Below, piece after piece: positions 24,508-33,298 of a stretch of DNA of 64,000 bases. The stretch is from Rossellomorea sp. y25 (lineage in GTDB: Bacteria > Bacillota > Bacilli > Bacillales > Bacillaceae_B). The translations under genes were made by a program, and so were the position numbers. The DNA is taken from NCBI RefSeq assembly GCF_038049935.1, contig NZ_CP145886.1, forward strand, positions 191,001 through 255,000, given 5' to 3'. The notes beneath the pieces are model-generated. The model was given only the letters and a program-made list of their open reading frames with translations. It did no database searches and was not told where the DNA came from. Position 1 is the first letter of the stretch. Each line of letters starts with the position of its first letter.

Positions 24508-26199
24508 CTACATTTCAGAAGGAGACTTCATTCCTAATAATCGTATTCCTTCAGCAAGGACTGTCGAAACAGCATGAACTAGTGCTAAGCGGGAGGTTTG
24601 CTCTAGATCCTCGGAAATGATTTTAGTTTTCCCGTAATAACGGTTAAAGCTTTGTGCGGTATCGACTAAATACTTGGCAATAACCGAAGGAGCATAGTGG
24701 TTCCATGCTTTCTCAACCATTTCTGGAAATAATCGTAGCTGCTTCACCACTTCCCAGCTCTCAGCATCGTCAAGCCCCTTAAATGTCAGTGGAAGGTCAG
24801 CATCCGTTTTTCTCAGAATGGATTGGGCTCTGGCATAAGTATATTGAATATATGGACCTGTTTCTCCTTCGAAGGTCAGCATATGTTCCAGGGAAAATTC
24901 TATATCGTTAACCCGGTCATTTTTCAAATCATGAAAGATAATGGCCCCAACCCCAACATCTTTTGCCACTTCTGTTGCATTTATTAAGTCGGGATTCTTC
25001 CGTTTGATATTTTCTTCAGCCATTTTGATTGCTTCCTGAAGAACCTCTTGGAGTAAAATGACTCGGCCTTTTCTGGTGGACATTTTCTTCCCATCCTTTA
25101 GATAAAGACCAAAAGGGATATGTTTCATATCATTCGCCCAGTTAAACCCGAGCTTCTTCAATACTTCCATCACTTGTTTGAAGTGAACGGTTTGTTCCTG
25201 GCCAACGACATACAAGGCTTCATCAAAGGCATACTGGCGATGGCGATACAGGGCAGCTGCCAGGTCTCTCGTGGCATAAAGGGTAGCTCCATCTGACTTT
25301 TTGATGAGACAAGGCGGAAGATTCTCTTCTTCTAAACGAACCACTTGCGCTCCTTGTGATGTTTCCAGGAGATGATGGTTTTGAAGCAATGTTACGACCT
25401 CTGCCATCTTGTCATTGAAGAACGCTTCGCCATTATAGGAATCAAATTCAACTCCGAGCAACGAGTAAATCGTTTTAAAGGCTTCAAGTGATTCGTCTTT
25501 AAACCATCTCCAAAGCTCCGTTACTTCTTTATCTCCGTCTTCAAGAAGCTTAAAGGCTCTTCTTCCTTCTTCCTCGAGTGAGGGATCTGATTCTGCTTCC
25601 TGATGAAACTTCTTATAAAGAACGAACAATTCAGATATGGGGTTATCTTTAACCTTTTGGTGATCTCCCCACTTTTTGAAAGCGACGATTAATTTTCCGA
25701 ATTGAGTCCCCCAGTCCCCGATATAGTTGATTTTTTCTGTTGTGTAGCCGCATTTTTCTGCAATAGTGGCGATGGAATTCCCGATGACAGTCGATCGTAA
25801 ATGCCCCATGGAAAAAGGTTTGGCGATATTAGGTGAGGACATATCCAATACAATCGTCTTTTGCTCACCAAATGCATGGCTCCCGTAATCTGACCCTTTT
25901 TCCAAGATGGCTGACACGATTTCTTTTCCTGCTTTCAATCTGTCAAATCGGAAATTAACATAAGCACCTGCTGATTCAACGTTGCTGAAAAAGGGAGAGG
26001 AGAGAGTGTCAGCAATCTCATCGGCAATTGTGTGAGGTGCCTTCTTCCATGCTTTGGCCAGCTGGAAGCATGGAAAGGCCAGGTCCCCCAAATGAGTATG
26101 CTTTGGGGTTTCAAGCAATTCATACAGCTCTTGTTTGCTCCAATCATTCAACACCTGTGACTTTAGTACGTCAGTAACGATCGATTTCAAATCCATCAT
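24508..26199 (-). CDS. argS: Arginyl-tRNA synthetase under T-box control
   Basis: The 563-residue protein is a class I arginyl-tRNA synthetase. It has an N-terminal additional domain, the HIGH-type signature SPNIAKPFSMGHLRST around residue 125, the KMSK-type motif KKMSTRKGRVILLQ around residue 375, and the C-terminal anticodon-binding DALR domain starting near QYTYARAQSIL. It charges tRNA-Arg with arginine. Two adjacent ATG codons (26199, 26196) follow an AGGAGGTG, and either may be used. A complete T-box with an Arg (CGC) specifier lies upstream. The main Bacillus argS is usually elsewhere, so this may be a second, starvation-inducible copy. Confidence 0.93.
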   Translation of the reverse strand: MMDLKSIVTDVLKSQVLNDWSKQELYELLETPKHTHLGDLAFPCFQLAKAWKKAPHTIADEIADTLSSPFFSNVESAGAYVNFRFDRLKAGKEIVSAILEKGSDYGSHAFGEQKTIVLDMSSPNIAKPFSMGHLRSTVIGNSIATIAEKCGYTTEKINYIGDWGTQFGKLIVAFKKWGDHQKVKDNPISELFVLYKKFHQEAESDPSLEEEGRRAFKLLEDGDKEVTELWRWFKDESLEAFKTIYSLLGVEFDSYNGEAFFNDKMAEVVTLLQNHHLLETSQGAQVVRLEEENLPPCLIKKSDGATLYATRDLAAALYRHRQYAFDEALYVVGQEQTVHFKQVMEVLKKLGFNWANDMKHIPFGLYLKDGKKMSTRKGRVILLQEVLQEAIKMAEENIKRKNPDLINATEVAKDVGVGAIIFHDLKNDRVNDIEFSLEHMLTFEGETGPYIQYTYARAQSILRKTDADLPLTFKGLDDAESWEVVKQLRLFPEMVEKAWNHYAPSVIAKYLVDTAQSFNRYYGKTKIISEDLEQTSRLALVHAVSTVLAEGIRLLGMKSPSEM

Positions 26200-26221
26200 C
26201 TACACCTCCTGATAAAATCAA

Positions 26222-26455
26222 ACACAAAAAAACTCGTCTCTATATAACATAGAGACGAGTTTAGCTCGCGGTACCACTCTTATTCCCTTAAAGGGCGCTC
26301 ATTGTATAACGGGAGATCCCGGTTTTTCTCTACTAACTTCAAGAAAAACATCTCAGAAGTGCGTTTCATTCCAGGCTTCTCACCAGGCTCCCACCATCCC
26401 CGGCTCGCTTTCGATCCACGTCAGAATTACTCTCTTCATCATAGAATATTCGTAT
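26222..26455 (-). promoter_or_regulatory. Arginine T-box riboswitch of argS
   Basis: Read on the minus strand, the leader contains the stem I elements (AAGAGAGTAA, GATGGTGGGAGCC), a specifier loop GAAACGCACTTC with the Arg codon CGC followed by A, the T-box AGAGTGGTACCGCGAGC (complement of 26264-26280), and a terminator with a 13-bp stem (AAACTCGTCTCTA with TAGAGACGAGTTT) and T run. Uncharged tRNA-Arg should bind and allow read-through into argS. Confidence 0.94.
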
Positions 26456-26467
26456 ATAATTACTATT

Positions 26468-26495
26468 ATTTTACACATTCTGGGGCTGATTGCAA
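26468..26495 (-). promoter_or_regulatory. Sigma-A promoter of the argS T-box transcript
   Basis: On the minus strand TTGCAA (26495-26490) and TAAAAT (26473-26468) are 16 bp apart. The promoter lies between the rodA stop codon and the start of the T-box leader. Confidence 0.6.
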
Positions 26496-26502
26496 CCTGT
26501 AA

Positions 26503-27678
26503 TTAAGAATCTTCTGATGAAAACATATACGTTTTATGGTGAAATCTCATGCTGAACACAAGTCCAAGGGCCAGCATATTCCCCATTAGAGAGCTTCCTC
26601 CATAACTGATGAAAGGAAGTGGGATCCCTGTGATCGGCAGCAATTGTATCGTCATTCCAATGTTCTGGAACACGTGGAATGTAATCATACTAATAATCCC
26701 TGCACATACATAGGCATTGAATGGTTCCTTTGTGTCTAAAGCCGTTTTGGTTAAATGGTAAATGAGCAGGAAGTATAAACTGATGACGACACTTGCGCCA
26801 ATAAAGCCGTATTCCTCACCGATCACACTGAAAATAAAATCGGTGTGGTTCTCAGGAATGTATACTTCGCCTCCACTGTACCCTTTCCCAAAGATCTGCC
26901 CGGATCCAATGGCGTTAAGGGAGTTAATTAAGTGAAACCCCTCTAATTTAGCGTAGTTGTACGGATCAAGCCAAGCATAAATACGTCCAAACTGATAAGG
27001 CTTTACATTTAAATATTTTTCAAGGAGCTCAGGAGCCCACACCACAAGTGATAGGACGATTCCCCCGAGTACTCCGATAGAAGCATATATAGGAACGATC
27101 AGCTTCCACGTAATCCCTGAAACTAAGATGATTCCGGTCATGATGGCTAAAATAACAAGGGAAGTCCCTAAATCCGGCTGCTGCATAATAAAAGCAAGGG
27201 GAAGGAGGGTCGTAAGCCCGATCTTCACTAATAACTGAAAATCCGACTGCAGTGTTTTTCTGGGATTAAGCTCATGATGATTGGTAATGATTCGTGCAAG
27301 AGCAAGAATTAAAAACGTCTTCATGAATTCTGAAGGCTGAATAGAACCAAGCGGTCCCAGCATGAACCAGCTTTTGGCTCCGTTTCTATACGGTGCGATG
27401 CTTTCCGGTGAAATGAGTAATACAAGAAGCAGGAAGATTCCTGCACCATATATGTACCAGGCAAGACGCTTATACTGATCAGAATCAAGGAATAAGGCCC
27501 CTACAATAATAATTCCACCCACGACATACCAAAAAGCTTGTCTGATCACAAAGTTCGTTCCATACTGACCTGACGTCTGGGCACTACTTATTCCCATAGC
27601 ACTAACGATAAAAAACAACATCAATAAAAAGAGAAGACCCCAATCGATCTTATCAGCAAATCGCTGGCGAGTTTCCAT
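26503..27678 (-). CDS. rodA: RodA/FtsW-type SEDS protein
   Basis: The 391-residue protein has ten membrane segments and the SEDS signatures: SWFMLGPLGSIQPSEFMK, QQPDLGTSLV, IPENHTDFIFSVIGEEYGFIG and TGIPLPFISYGGSSL. SEDS proteins are peptidoglycan glycosyltransferases that work with a class B penicillin-binding protein. Length and pattern (no long N-terminal tail, short C-terminus) fit the RodA branch for side-wall elongation. Bacillus often carries several SEDS paralogues, so this could be a RodA-like second copy rather than the main one. AGGTGA precedes the ATG. No partner gene is adjacent. Confidence 0.88.
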   Translation of the reverse strand: METRQRFADKIDWGLLFLLMLFFIVSAMGISSAQTSGQYGTNFVIRQAFWYVVGGIIIVGALFLDSDQYKRLAWYIYGAGIFLLLVLLISPESIAPYRNGAKSWFMLGPLGSIQPSEFMKTFLILALARIITNHHELNPRKTLQSDFQLLVKIGLTTLLPLAFIMQQPDLGTSLVILAIMTGIILVSGITWKLIVPIYASIGVLGGIVLSLVVWAPELLEKYLNVKPYQFGRIYAWLDPYNYAKLEGFHLINSLNAIGSGQIFGKGYSGGEVYIPENHTDFIFSVIGEEYGFIGASVVISLYFLLIYHLTKTALDTKEPFNAYVCAGIISMITFHVFQNIGMTIQLLPITGIPLPFISYGGSSLMGNMLALGLVFSMRFHHKTYMFSSEDS

Positions 27679-28141
27679 AATCTATTCACCTGAATTTCTA
27701 AAGATTTCACATTCCTAGTCTAATAGAAATGAAGGGAAATTTCTACTCATGACCAGAGAAATTACGGAAGTTCTGTCGGGATGTGACAGTCATTACATGA
27801 TATTTGTCGAAATAAAATCAAAGAAAAAGCTGATAGGAGTGGGATTCTATAAAGGGATACCGGGATTAAATTCCATTTTTTACATGATTGTAATCGTTTC
27901 TTATCACTAGAAGATAAGAAGAAAGTGCCGTTTCCTAACGTTTGGCAGCCATTAATCCCATTCATAATAGTAATAGAACAAATATATAAAGCCTGTGGTC
28001 CTGCGATATGACTATTTTCGACAATTACCTGCGACTTTTGTCATCATTTTGAAATGAAATAGAAAAGAACAAGTACCATACAAATTTGCTAAAATAGAAA
28101 GTATGAATCGGCATCGTGTTAATCAGATGGAGGGAATGTTC
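27679..28141. other. Divergent intergenic region with no gene recognised
   Basis: This 463-bp AT-rich stretch separates rodA (minus) from the unknown gene at 28142 (plus). It must contain both promoters. TGCTAAAAT just before 28100 resembles an extended -10 box for the plus-strand gene. Small open frames on the minus strand lack ribosome binding sites and family resemblance. I see no repeat or stable RNA fold. Confidence 0.4.
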
Positions 28142-28915
28142 TTGAAGGCAAATAATCAGGTTAAAGATATCATCTATGTTCACAAGAATACGGATCGTCA
28201 GTATGTCGTATCTTACGGAATTCATTTCAACGAGTTTGCTTCAAATGCCCGTAAACCATTGAAGAATTTACTCCTTATTAAACATCAGTACGAGCATGGT
28301 GCATTTAATATACATACGCATATGGAGTATGTGGAACAGGATGAAATGAAGAAGATTATGAATGACGGAGTACAGAGCTATGGTGATTTCTGTTGGATTG
28401 ACTTCGAAGAAGAAGTGGGAGTCAATGAACTGAACGGTCAAGAAATCGCTGAACTGCTTTATATGGGTCATACTAAGCAGCCTTTAAACCCTCCTTTTTA
28501 TTCAAAGCTGAACAATCGATACGCGTACCTATCTCATGATGATGGATGGTTTAACAAGATTTATTATCGGGATTTTGAGGACTTCTATCAAATGTTAGGG
28601 GCAACGGTATCTTCGAAATTGAGCACGGTTAAAGGTGGAAAGGGCTTATTTGGTATGAAGAAGGAGAAAGCCTATCCAATCATCGGGAAGGAAGTCATTG
28701 ATTCCTTTAGAGACAAACTAAAAGAAGGAATGGTCATTTCTTTAGAAAAAGCCATACTAACGAGAGGGAAGATAGAGATCCCGATCTGGGTGATCGGTGA
28801 TTATTACGATATGGACGAGATGGCGGAAGATTATAAGGCAATCCGCAAATCACCTGCCAACGGATTATTATCCTATGATCGTAAAACGAAAAGCTGGAGT
28901 GCTTTACTACGATAA
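28142..28915 (+). CDS. Conserved-looking protein of unknown function, upstream of sfsA
   Basis: The frame is open from 28103, but the only good ribosome binding site, GGAGGG at 28129-28134, is correctly spaced for the TTG at 28142, giving 257 residues starting KANNQVKDIIYVHKN after the initiator. The protein is soluble and rich in Tyr, Asp and Lys, with an acidic central part (DFCWIDFEEEVGVNEL) and a glycine-rich turn KGGKGLFGMKKEK. I recognise no domain. It is followed after 24 bp by sfsA on the same strand and they probably form an operon. Confidence 0.72.
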   Translation: MKANNQVKDIIYVHKNTDRQYVVSYGIHFNEFASNARKPLKNLLLIKHQYEHGAFNIHTHMEYVEQDEMKKIMNDGVQSYGDFCWIDFEEEVGVNELNGQEIAELLYMGHTKQPLNPPFYSKLNNRYAYLSHDDGWFNKIYYRDFEDFYQMLGATVSSKLSTVKGGKGLFGMKKEKAYPIIGKEVIDSFRDKLKEGMVISLEKAILTRGKIEIPIWVIGDYYDMDEMAEDYKAIRKSPANGLLSYDRKTKSWSALLR

Positions 28916-28939
28916 GCAGGAAGCAAGGAGCGTGAAACC

Positions 28940-29683
28940 TTGGTAGAAATTCAATTTCATGACAATCTGGTTCAAGGGGTATTTCTTGAGCGCCTCAATC
29001 GGTTTGTCCTGGAGTGTCAGATTCCGTCAGGTTCTATTGAAAAAGTCCATTTACCTGATCCAGGCAGATTAAAAGAATTATTGGTACGGGGAAACCCGAT
29101 CTGGCTTCAAGCATCAACAGATCCTAAAAGGAAGACAAAATGGTCAGCCGTGATGACGTATGATGCTTCTAACGGTATGTATGTGTCTTTAAATACTCAA
29201 TATCCAAATCGGTTGGTCCTTGAAGCCTTGCAGCTGGAAATGATGGAGGAGTTAAAGGAGTGGCAGTTGGAAAAAGCCGAGTATAAAGTAGGAAGCTCAC
29301 GCTTTGACTTCTTACTCACTCATAGACAAAATGAACAAAAATTATTGCTCGAAGTAAAAAGTGTCACCATGGTAGAGGACGGAATGGGGAAATTCCCGGA
29401 TGCGGTCACGGCAAGAGGAGCAAGGCATGTGGAGGAGCTGACGCATTTACAGATGGATGGAAGCTATCAATCAGCAGTCCTGTTTATTGCTCAGCGAACC
29501 GATTTGACCGGGATCACTTCCGCTCCAGAAATTGATCCTCATTTTGCCCGGATCATGGAAGAAGCCGAAGATCAGGGTGTCCGTTTTTTCGGAAGAAGCT
29601 GCATTGTTACGCCAGAACGTATCATCTTGAATGGACCTATACCTGTATACCCAAAAAAGGATTACCTTCACGGCCGTCTTTAG
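28940..29683 (+). CDS. sfsA: SfsA family nuclease
   Basis: The 247-residue protein matches SfsA throughout: LVQGVFLERLNRFVLEC at the start, the HLPDPGRLKELL motif, SSRFDFLL, and the nuclease-like KLLLEVKSVTMVEDG followed by FPDAVTARGARHVEEL. Once described as a sugar fermentation stimulation factor, the family is now seen as a DNA/RNA-binding nuclease of the PD-(D/E)XK type, here with D in RFDFLL and the E/K of LEVKS. The start is TTG behind AAGGAG. Its terminator overlaps the last codons. Confidence 0.93.
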   Translation: MVEIQFHDNLVQGVFLERLNRFVLECQIPSGSIEKVHLPDPGRLKELLVRGNPIWLQASTDPKRKTKWSAVMTYDASNGMYVSLNTQYPNRLVLEALQLEMMEELKEWQLEKAEYKVGSSRFDFLLTHRQNEQKLLLEVKSVTMVEDGMGKFPDAVTARGARHVEELTHLQMDGSYQSAVLFIAQRTDLTGITSAPEIDPHFARIMEEAEDQGVRFFGRSCIVTPERIILNGPIPVYPKKDYLHGRL

Positions 29684-29706
29684 CATGTGAAGATTAATCC
29701 TTTTTT
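29653..29706 (+). terminator. Terminator of sfsA, overlapping its 3' end
   Basis: AAAAAAGGATTA (29653-29664) pairs with TTAATCCTTTTTT (29694-29706), with an inner CTTCAC/GTGAAG stem. It starts about 30 bases before the stop codon. Confidence 0.85.
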
Positions 29707-29713
29707 GTTATAT

Positions 29714-30202
29714 CTAATTCACCTGTACTTCTGTTTTTGCTTTATAGTTCTGGTCTCCTTTTGCCGTTAACCAAACGGTCAACGTATAGGTACCGCCCTC
29801 GACCTTTGGAAGAACAACTTTCTGGGAGAACTCTTCACCCTGTTTTACGGTGATTTCCTGGATCGCCTGGGTATACATCTTATTTTTTGAGTCCTTATAC
29901 ACTACTTCACCTTTATCGTTTCGAAGTTCAAAGTCAATGGTTTGTCCTGATGAAAAAACGAAGGTCTTCTCTTGCTCTGTTTGGTTCTTAATTGAATATA
30001 CATAGACAATCTGACCGCTTTCCTCTTGTTTCGTTAATGAAGGTTCCATTTCGCCTGCAACAATCCCTTTCTGTACAGAAATGTCTTCACCAGCTCCTGA
30101 GTTCTGATTCTCTTCGGATTGACTGCCGTTCTCCTCACCAGCCGTTCCACAGCCTGCTATTCCTGCCATAAGTATTATCAATAACATAATCAATCGCTTC
30201 AT
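29714..30202 (-). CDS. Lipoprotein with BsuPI-type inhibitor domain
   Basis: The 162-residue precursor has a lipoprotein signal with the lipobox GIAGC (Cys18), a Glu/Asn/Ser-rich linker to about residue 55, and a beta-sandwich resembling the BsuPI intracellular proteinase inhibitor domain (PF12690): VYSIKNQTEQEKTFVFSSGQTIDFELRNDKGEVVY, then FSQKVVLP and YTLTVWLTAKG. It should be anchored outside the membrane. Whether it inhibits any protease is unknown. GGAGGTG precedes the ATG. It is convergent with sfsA. Confidence 0.82.
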   Translation of the reverse strand: MKRLIMLLIILMAGIAGCGTAGEENGSQSEENQNSGAGEDISVQKGIVAGEMEPSLTKQEESGQIVYVYSIKNQTEQEKTFVFSSGQTIDFELRNDKGEVVYKDSKNKMYTQAIQEITVKQGEEFSQKVVLPKVEGGTYTLTVWLTAKGDQNYKAKTEVQVN

Positions 30203-30416
30203 GCCAAATCCACCTCCTTACTGTATTAGACAGGGTTTATCCCAAAAGGTTACAAGTGTTCCCGAATATGAGCACGAAGACACACGGGGATGTGCTGAAC
30301 GTGTTTCTTTCTTCCTTTATATGGGCAAAGATTTATATATGTAAGGCAGATTACTTTTTAAAATCAGGAGGTTCAGTACAATAGAATTATAGAAAAAGAG
30401 CAGAGGAGCAAGGTAT

Positions 30417-31649
30417 ATGAAAAAATGGTTAGCGATTATTGGGTTTATTTCCTTACTACTAGTATCTGCTTGCGGTCCTTCAAATGCAACCGATAGCGGG
30501 GAACTTCCTGATGAAAATTGGGAAATCATTTCATCGAAAGCAGAAGGAACAAAAGTGAATATGTTTATGTGGGGCGGAGACGATGGAATTAACCGTTATA
30601 TTGATGACGTAGTTGCTCCCATGCTGAAAGAAAAAAATAATATCGAGTTAAATCGGGTACCTTTAGACACACAAGAAATTCTTCAAAAACTACAAACAGA
30701 GAAACGGGCTGGCAAAGATAAAGGAACGATCGATATCGTGTGGATAAACGGAGAAAACTTTAAAAACGCAAAGGAAAATGATTTACTGGCAGGGCCTTTT
30801 ACAGATAAGCTGCCGAACTATACAAAATTCTACGAGACTGAAAAAGCAGCGTATCAATATGATTTTGGAACGGAAACGGAAGGGTATGAAGCACCGTGGG
30901 GGAAAGTTCAATTTGTCTTCTTCTATAACAGTGAAAAAGTGAAAAATCCCCCCTCCAGCTTCGATGAATTAAAAGCATTCATGAAAGAGCATCCGGGGAA
31001 GTTCACCTATCCCAATCCGGCTGATTTCACCGGGAATGCATTTCTTCGACATCTTCTTTATGCTACATCTGACTCGGATTTAGCTCAGTCTTCATTCAAC
31101 GAAGGAACAGCAGAGAAGATGGGGGAAGAGGTATGGAAAGAGCTGAATGAAATGAAGCCATTCTTGTGGCGAGAAGGAGAAACGTACCCCGCAACATTAA
31201 CAGACCTTGATAAGTTATATAGCGGGGAAGAGGTTTGGATGACGATGGGATACAACGAAGCAAGGGCAGAGCATCTGATCAAGGATGGAGTGTTCCCGGA
31301 AAACACAAAGTCATTTATTTTAAACGATGTTGGATCTATCGGGAATACTCATTTTCTGGCAATTCCGTTCAATAGCCCCAACAAAGAGGGAGCGCTGGTG
31401 ACCATCAATGAACTCCTCTCTCCTGAGGCTCAGTATGAGAAACTAAAGCCTGACTATTGGGGAGAAAGTTCACCCATTTCCTATGAAAAGCTGGATGAGG
31501 AATGGAGAAATAAATTTAAAAGCATCGATCGGGGAGAGAGTGTACTGGAGGCTTCTGTACTCGAAGAGAGCTTTAAGGGAGAGCTGGATGCGGAATATGT
31601 GGAATGGTTAAAGGATAACTGGATTCGTGAAGTGGCAGAGAGTCAATGA
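30417..31649 (+). CDS. ABC transporter solute-binding lipoprotein (YnjB-like)
   Basis: The 410-residue precursor carries a lipoprotein signal with lipobox LVSAC (Cys19), then a periplasmic-binding-protein fold similar to E. coli YnjB: VNMFMWGGDDGINRYIDDVVAP near the start, TIDIVWINGENF, and YEAPWGKVQFVFFYNSEKV. It is the first gene of a seven-gene operon and would deliver its ligand to the two permeases that follow. The YnjBCD ligand is not known to me. Similarity to iron and thiamine binders suggests a small charged molecule. The permease start overlaps its last 23 bases. Confidence 0.88.
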   Translation: MKKWLAIIGFISLLLVSACGPSNATDSGELPDENWEIISSKAEGTKVNMFMWGGDDGINRYIDDVVAPMLKEKNNIELNRVPLDTQEILQKLQTEKRAGKDKGTIDIVWINGENFKNAKENDLLAGPFTDKLPNYTKFYETEKAAYQYDFGTETEGYEAPWGKVQFVFFYNSEKVKNPPSSFDELKAFMKEHPGKFTYPNPADFTGNAFLRHLLYATSDSDLAQSSFNEGTAEKMGEEVWKELNEMKPFLWREGETYPATLTDLDKLYSGEEVWMTMGYNEARAEHLIKDGVFPENTKSFILNDVGSIGNTHFLAIPFNSPNKEGALVTINELLSPEAQYEKLKPDYWGESSPISYEKLDEEWRNKFKSIDRGESVLEASVLEESFKGELDAEYVEWLKDNWIREVAESQ

Positions 31650-32490
31650 CACATTTCTCCTCATTCCAGCCATTCTTTTTTTCATCCTTATTCCGGGACT
31701 TGGGATCGTACTTGCAATACTTGAGAGTGTCAGGAGTGGAGAAACCATCACATTCCAGCATTATGTGAATTTGTTTGAGGGGAAGCGATTTATGACATCC
31801 TTTCTCTTCAGTTTGATCGTGACCTCCATCTCAACCATCCTGTCCTTAATCATTGGCTTGGGGATCGTAAAGGCATTTTCCCCTTTACTAAAGGAAAATA
31901 AACATAAACTCCTTGTCTGGATTCCGATGCTGGTTCCCCATTTTGTATGGGCTTATCTCATCTACTTACTCTTTAATCAAAGTGGTTTTTTCTCCAATGT
32001 ACTCGGGTTAACCGGTTGGATCGATGACCGGGGTCAATTCCCGATTCTGGTCCAGGACCGAAATGGGATTGGAATCATTATGACGTATGTCTGGAAGGAG
32101 GTCCCTTTTGTTACCCTGATGCTGTTACCCGTTTATACCACGCTTTCTAAAAAGTATAACGAGGTAGCTTCTTTATTGGGAGCGAATTTCTCTAAAGCGT
32201 TTTTGGTAGCAGAATGGCCATTTATCCTTCCCGTTCTCGTAGAAACCGGAGCCATTTTGTTCGCTTTCATTTTTACAGCATTTGAAGTGCCTCAGCTTCT
32301 GGGAGTGACTTCACCACAGATGATGGCCATCCTTGCTTACGACTGGTTTTACAGTGGCAGCTGGAGTGACCGGCCATTGGCGTTTGCCTCACTCGTATTT
32401 GTGGGACTGGGCATTGGGGTTGCGATGTGGCTCCTTATTTACATCACAAACAAGAAACGCCTGCACATTACAAAAGGGATTGGAAATTAG
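31627..32490 (+). CDS. ABC transporter permease (YnjC N-terminal half-like)
   Basis: The 287-residue protein has six membrane segments and a permease EAA loop (EVASLLGANFSKAFLVAEWP). It starts at GTG 31627, overlapping the binding-protein gene by 23 bp, with AAAGGAT upstream. It corresponds to the first half of the large YnjC permease of E. coli, which here is split into two proteins. It pairs with the next gene to form the channel. Confidence 0.88.
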   Translation: MKWQRVNDTFLLIPAILFFILIPGLGIVLAILESVRSGETITFQHYVNLFEGKRFMTSFLFSLIVTSISTILSLIIGLGIVKAFSPLLKENKHKLLVWIPMLVPHFVWAYLIYLLFNQSGFFSNVLGLTGWIDDRGQFPILVQDRNGIGIIMTYVWKEVPFVTLMLLPVYTTLSKKYNEVASLLGANFSKAFLVAEWPFILPVLVETGAILFAFIFTAFEVPQLLGVTSPQMMAILAYDWFYSGSWSDRPLAFASLVFVGLGIGVAMWLLIYITNKKRLHITKGIGN

Positions 32491-32500
32491 AGGTGTTCAC

Positions 32501-33298
32501 ATGAGAAAATCGTTATTCTACAGCATATCACTCGTTCTTTTTGTGTTCCCCCTCTTATTTCTAGTGTATAAAAGCTTTTTCGGTGTTTGGAGATGGGGGA
32601 GCCCTCTTCCTTTTGAACCTAGTTTAAGGGCATGGAAGGTGTTAATGAACGAGGGGGAATTCCTGGATTCGATCGGTGTCTCCATCTGGATTGCCATTGT
32701 TGTATTGGCGGTAAACCTTCTGATTGGCGTTACTTCAGGAAGAGTGTTTTCCTTATCGTCGTTCAGAGGTAAATCCATCATTGAAGCATTTCTTATGCTG
32801 CCGCTATTCCTTCCCGTGTTAGTGGTGGCAATCGGGCTTCATATTACGTTCATACGATATGGACTTGCTGATCACTGGACGGGAGTCGCACTCGTCCACT
32901 TAGTGCCTACCATTCCATATAGTATCAAAATGTTCAAAACAGGTTATGAACGGATCGGCACGAAATTAATCGAGCAATCAGCCTTACTTGGGGGGAGAGT
33001 CTTTCAACGTTTTTACCATATTGAACTGCCCTTACTTCTTCCAAGTATACGAAGTGTTCTGTTTTTGACGATTGTAATCAGCTTAAGTCAATACGTCCTT
33101 ACAGCGATTATAGGCGGAGGCAATGTCGTGACGCTGGCGATGGTCTATTATCCTTTTACCGATACGGCAGATGAAGCGGTAATGGCAGCCTTCTCCATCG
33201 TGTTCGCCCTCATTCCCGCCATGCTGTACATCATTCTGGAAGGGTGTTTGAAATTCATACTCCCTTATCAACATCCAAGAGGGAGGAAGAACCTTTGA
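32501..33298 (+). CDS. ABC transporter permease, second subunit (YnjC C-terminal half-like)
   Basis: The 265-residue protein has six membrane segments and an EAA loop (EQSALLGGRVFQRFYHIELP). The open frame reaches back to 32333 inside the previous gene, but AGAGGTG at 32489-32495 sets the start at ATG 32501, ten bases after the preceding stop. It forms a heterodimeric channel with the first permease and connects to the ATPase encoded next. Confidence 0.9.
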   Translation: MRKSLFYSISLVLFVFPLLFLVYKSFFGVWRWGSPLPFEPSLRAWKVLMNEGEFLDSIGVSIWIAIVVLAVNLLIGVTSGRVFSLSSFRGKSIIEAFLMLPLFLPVLVVAIGLHITFIRYGLADHWTGVALVHLVPTIPYSIKMFKTGYERIGTKLIEQSALLGGRVFQRFYHIELPLLLPSIRSVLFLTIVISLSQYVLTAIIGGGNVVTLAMVYYPFTDTADEAVMAAFSIVFALIPAMLYIILEGCLKFILPYQHPRGRKNL

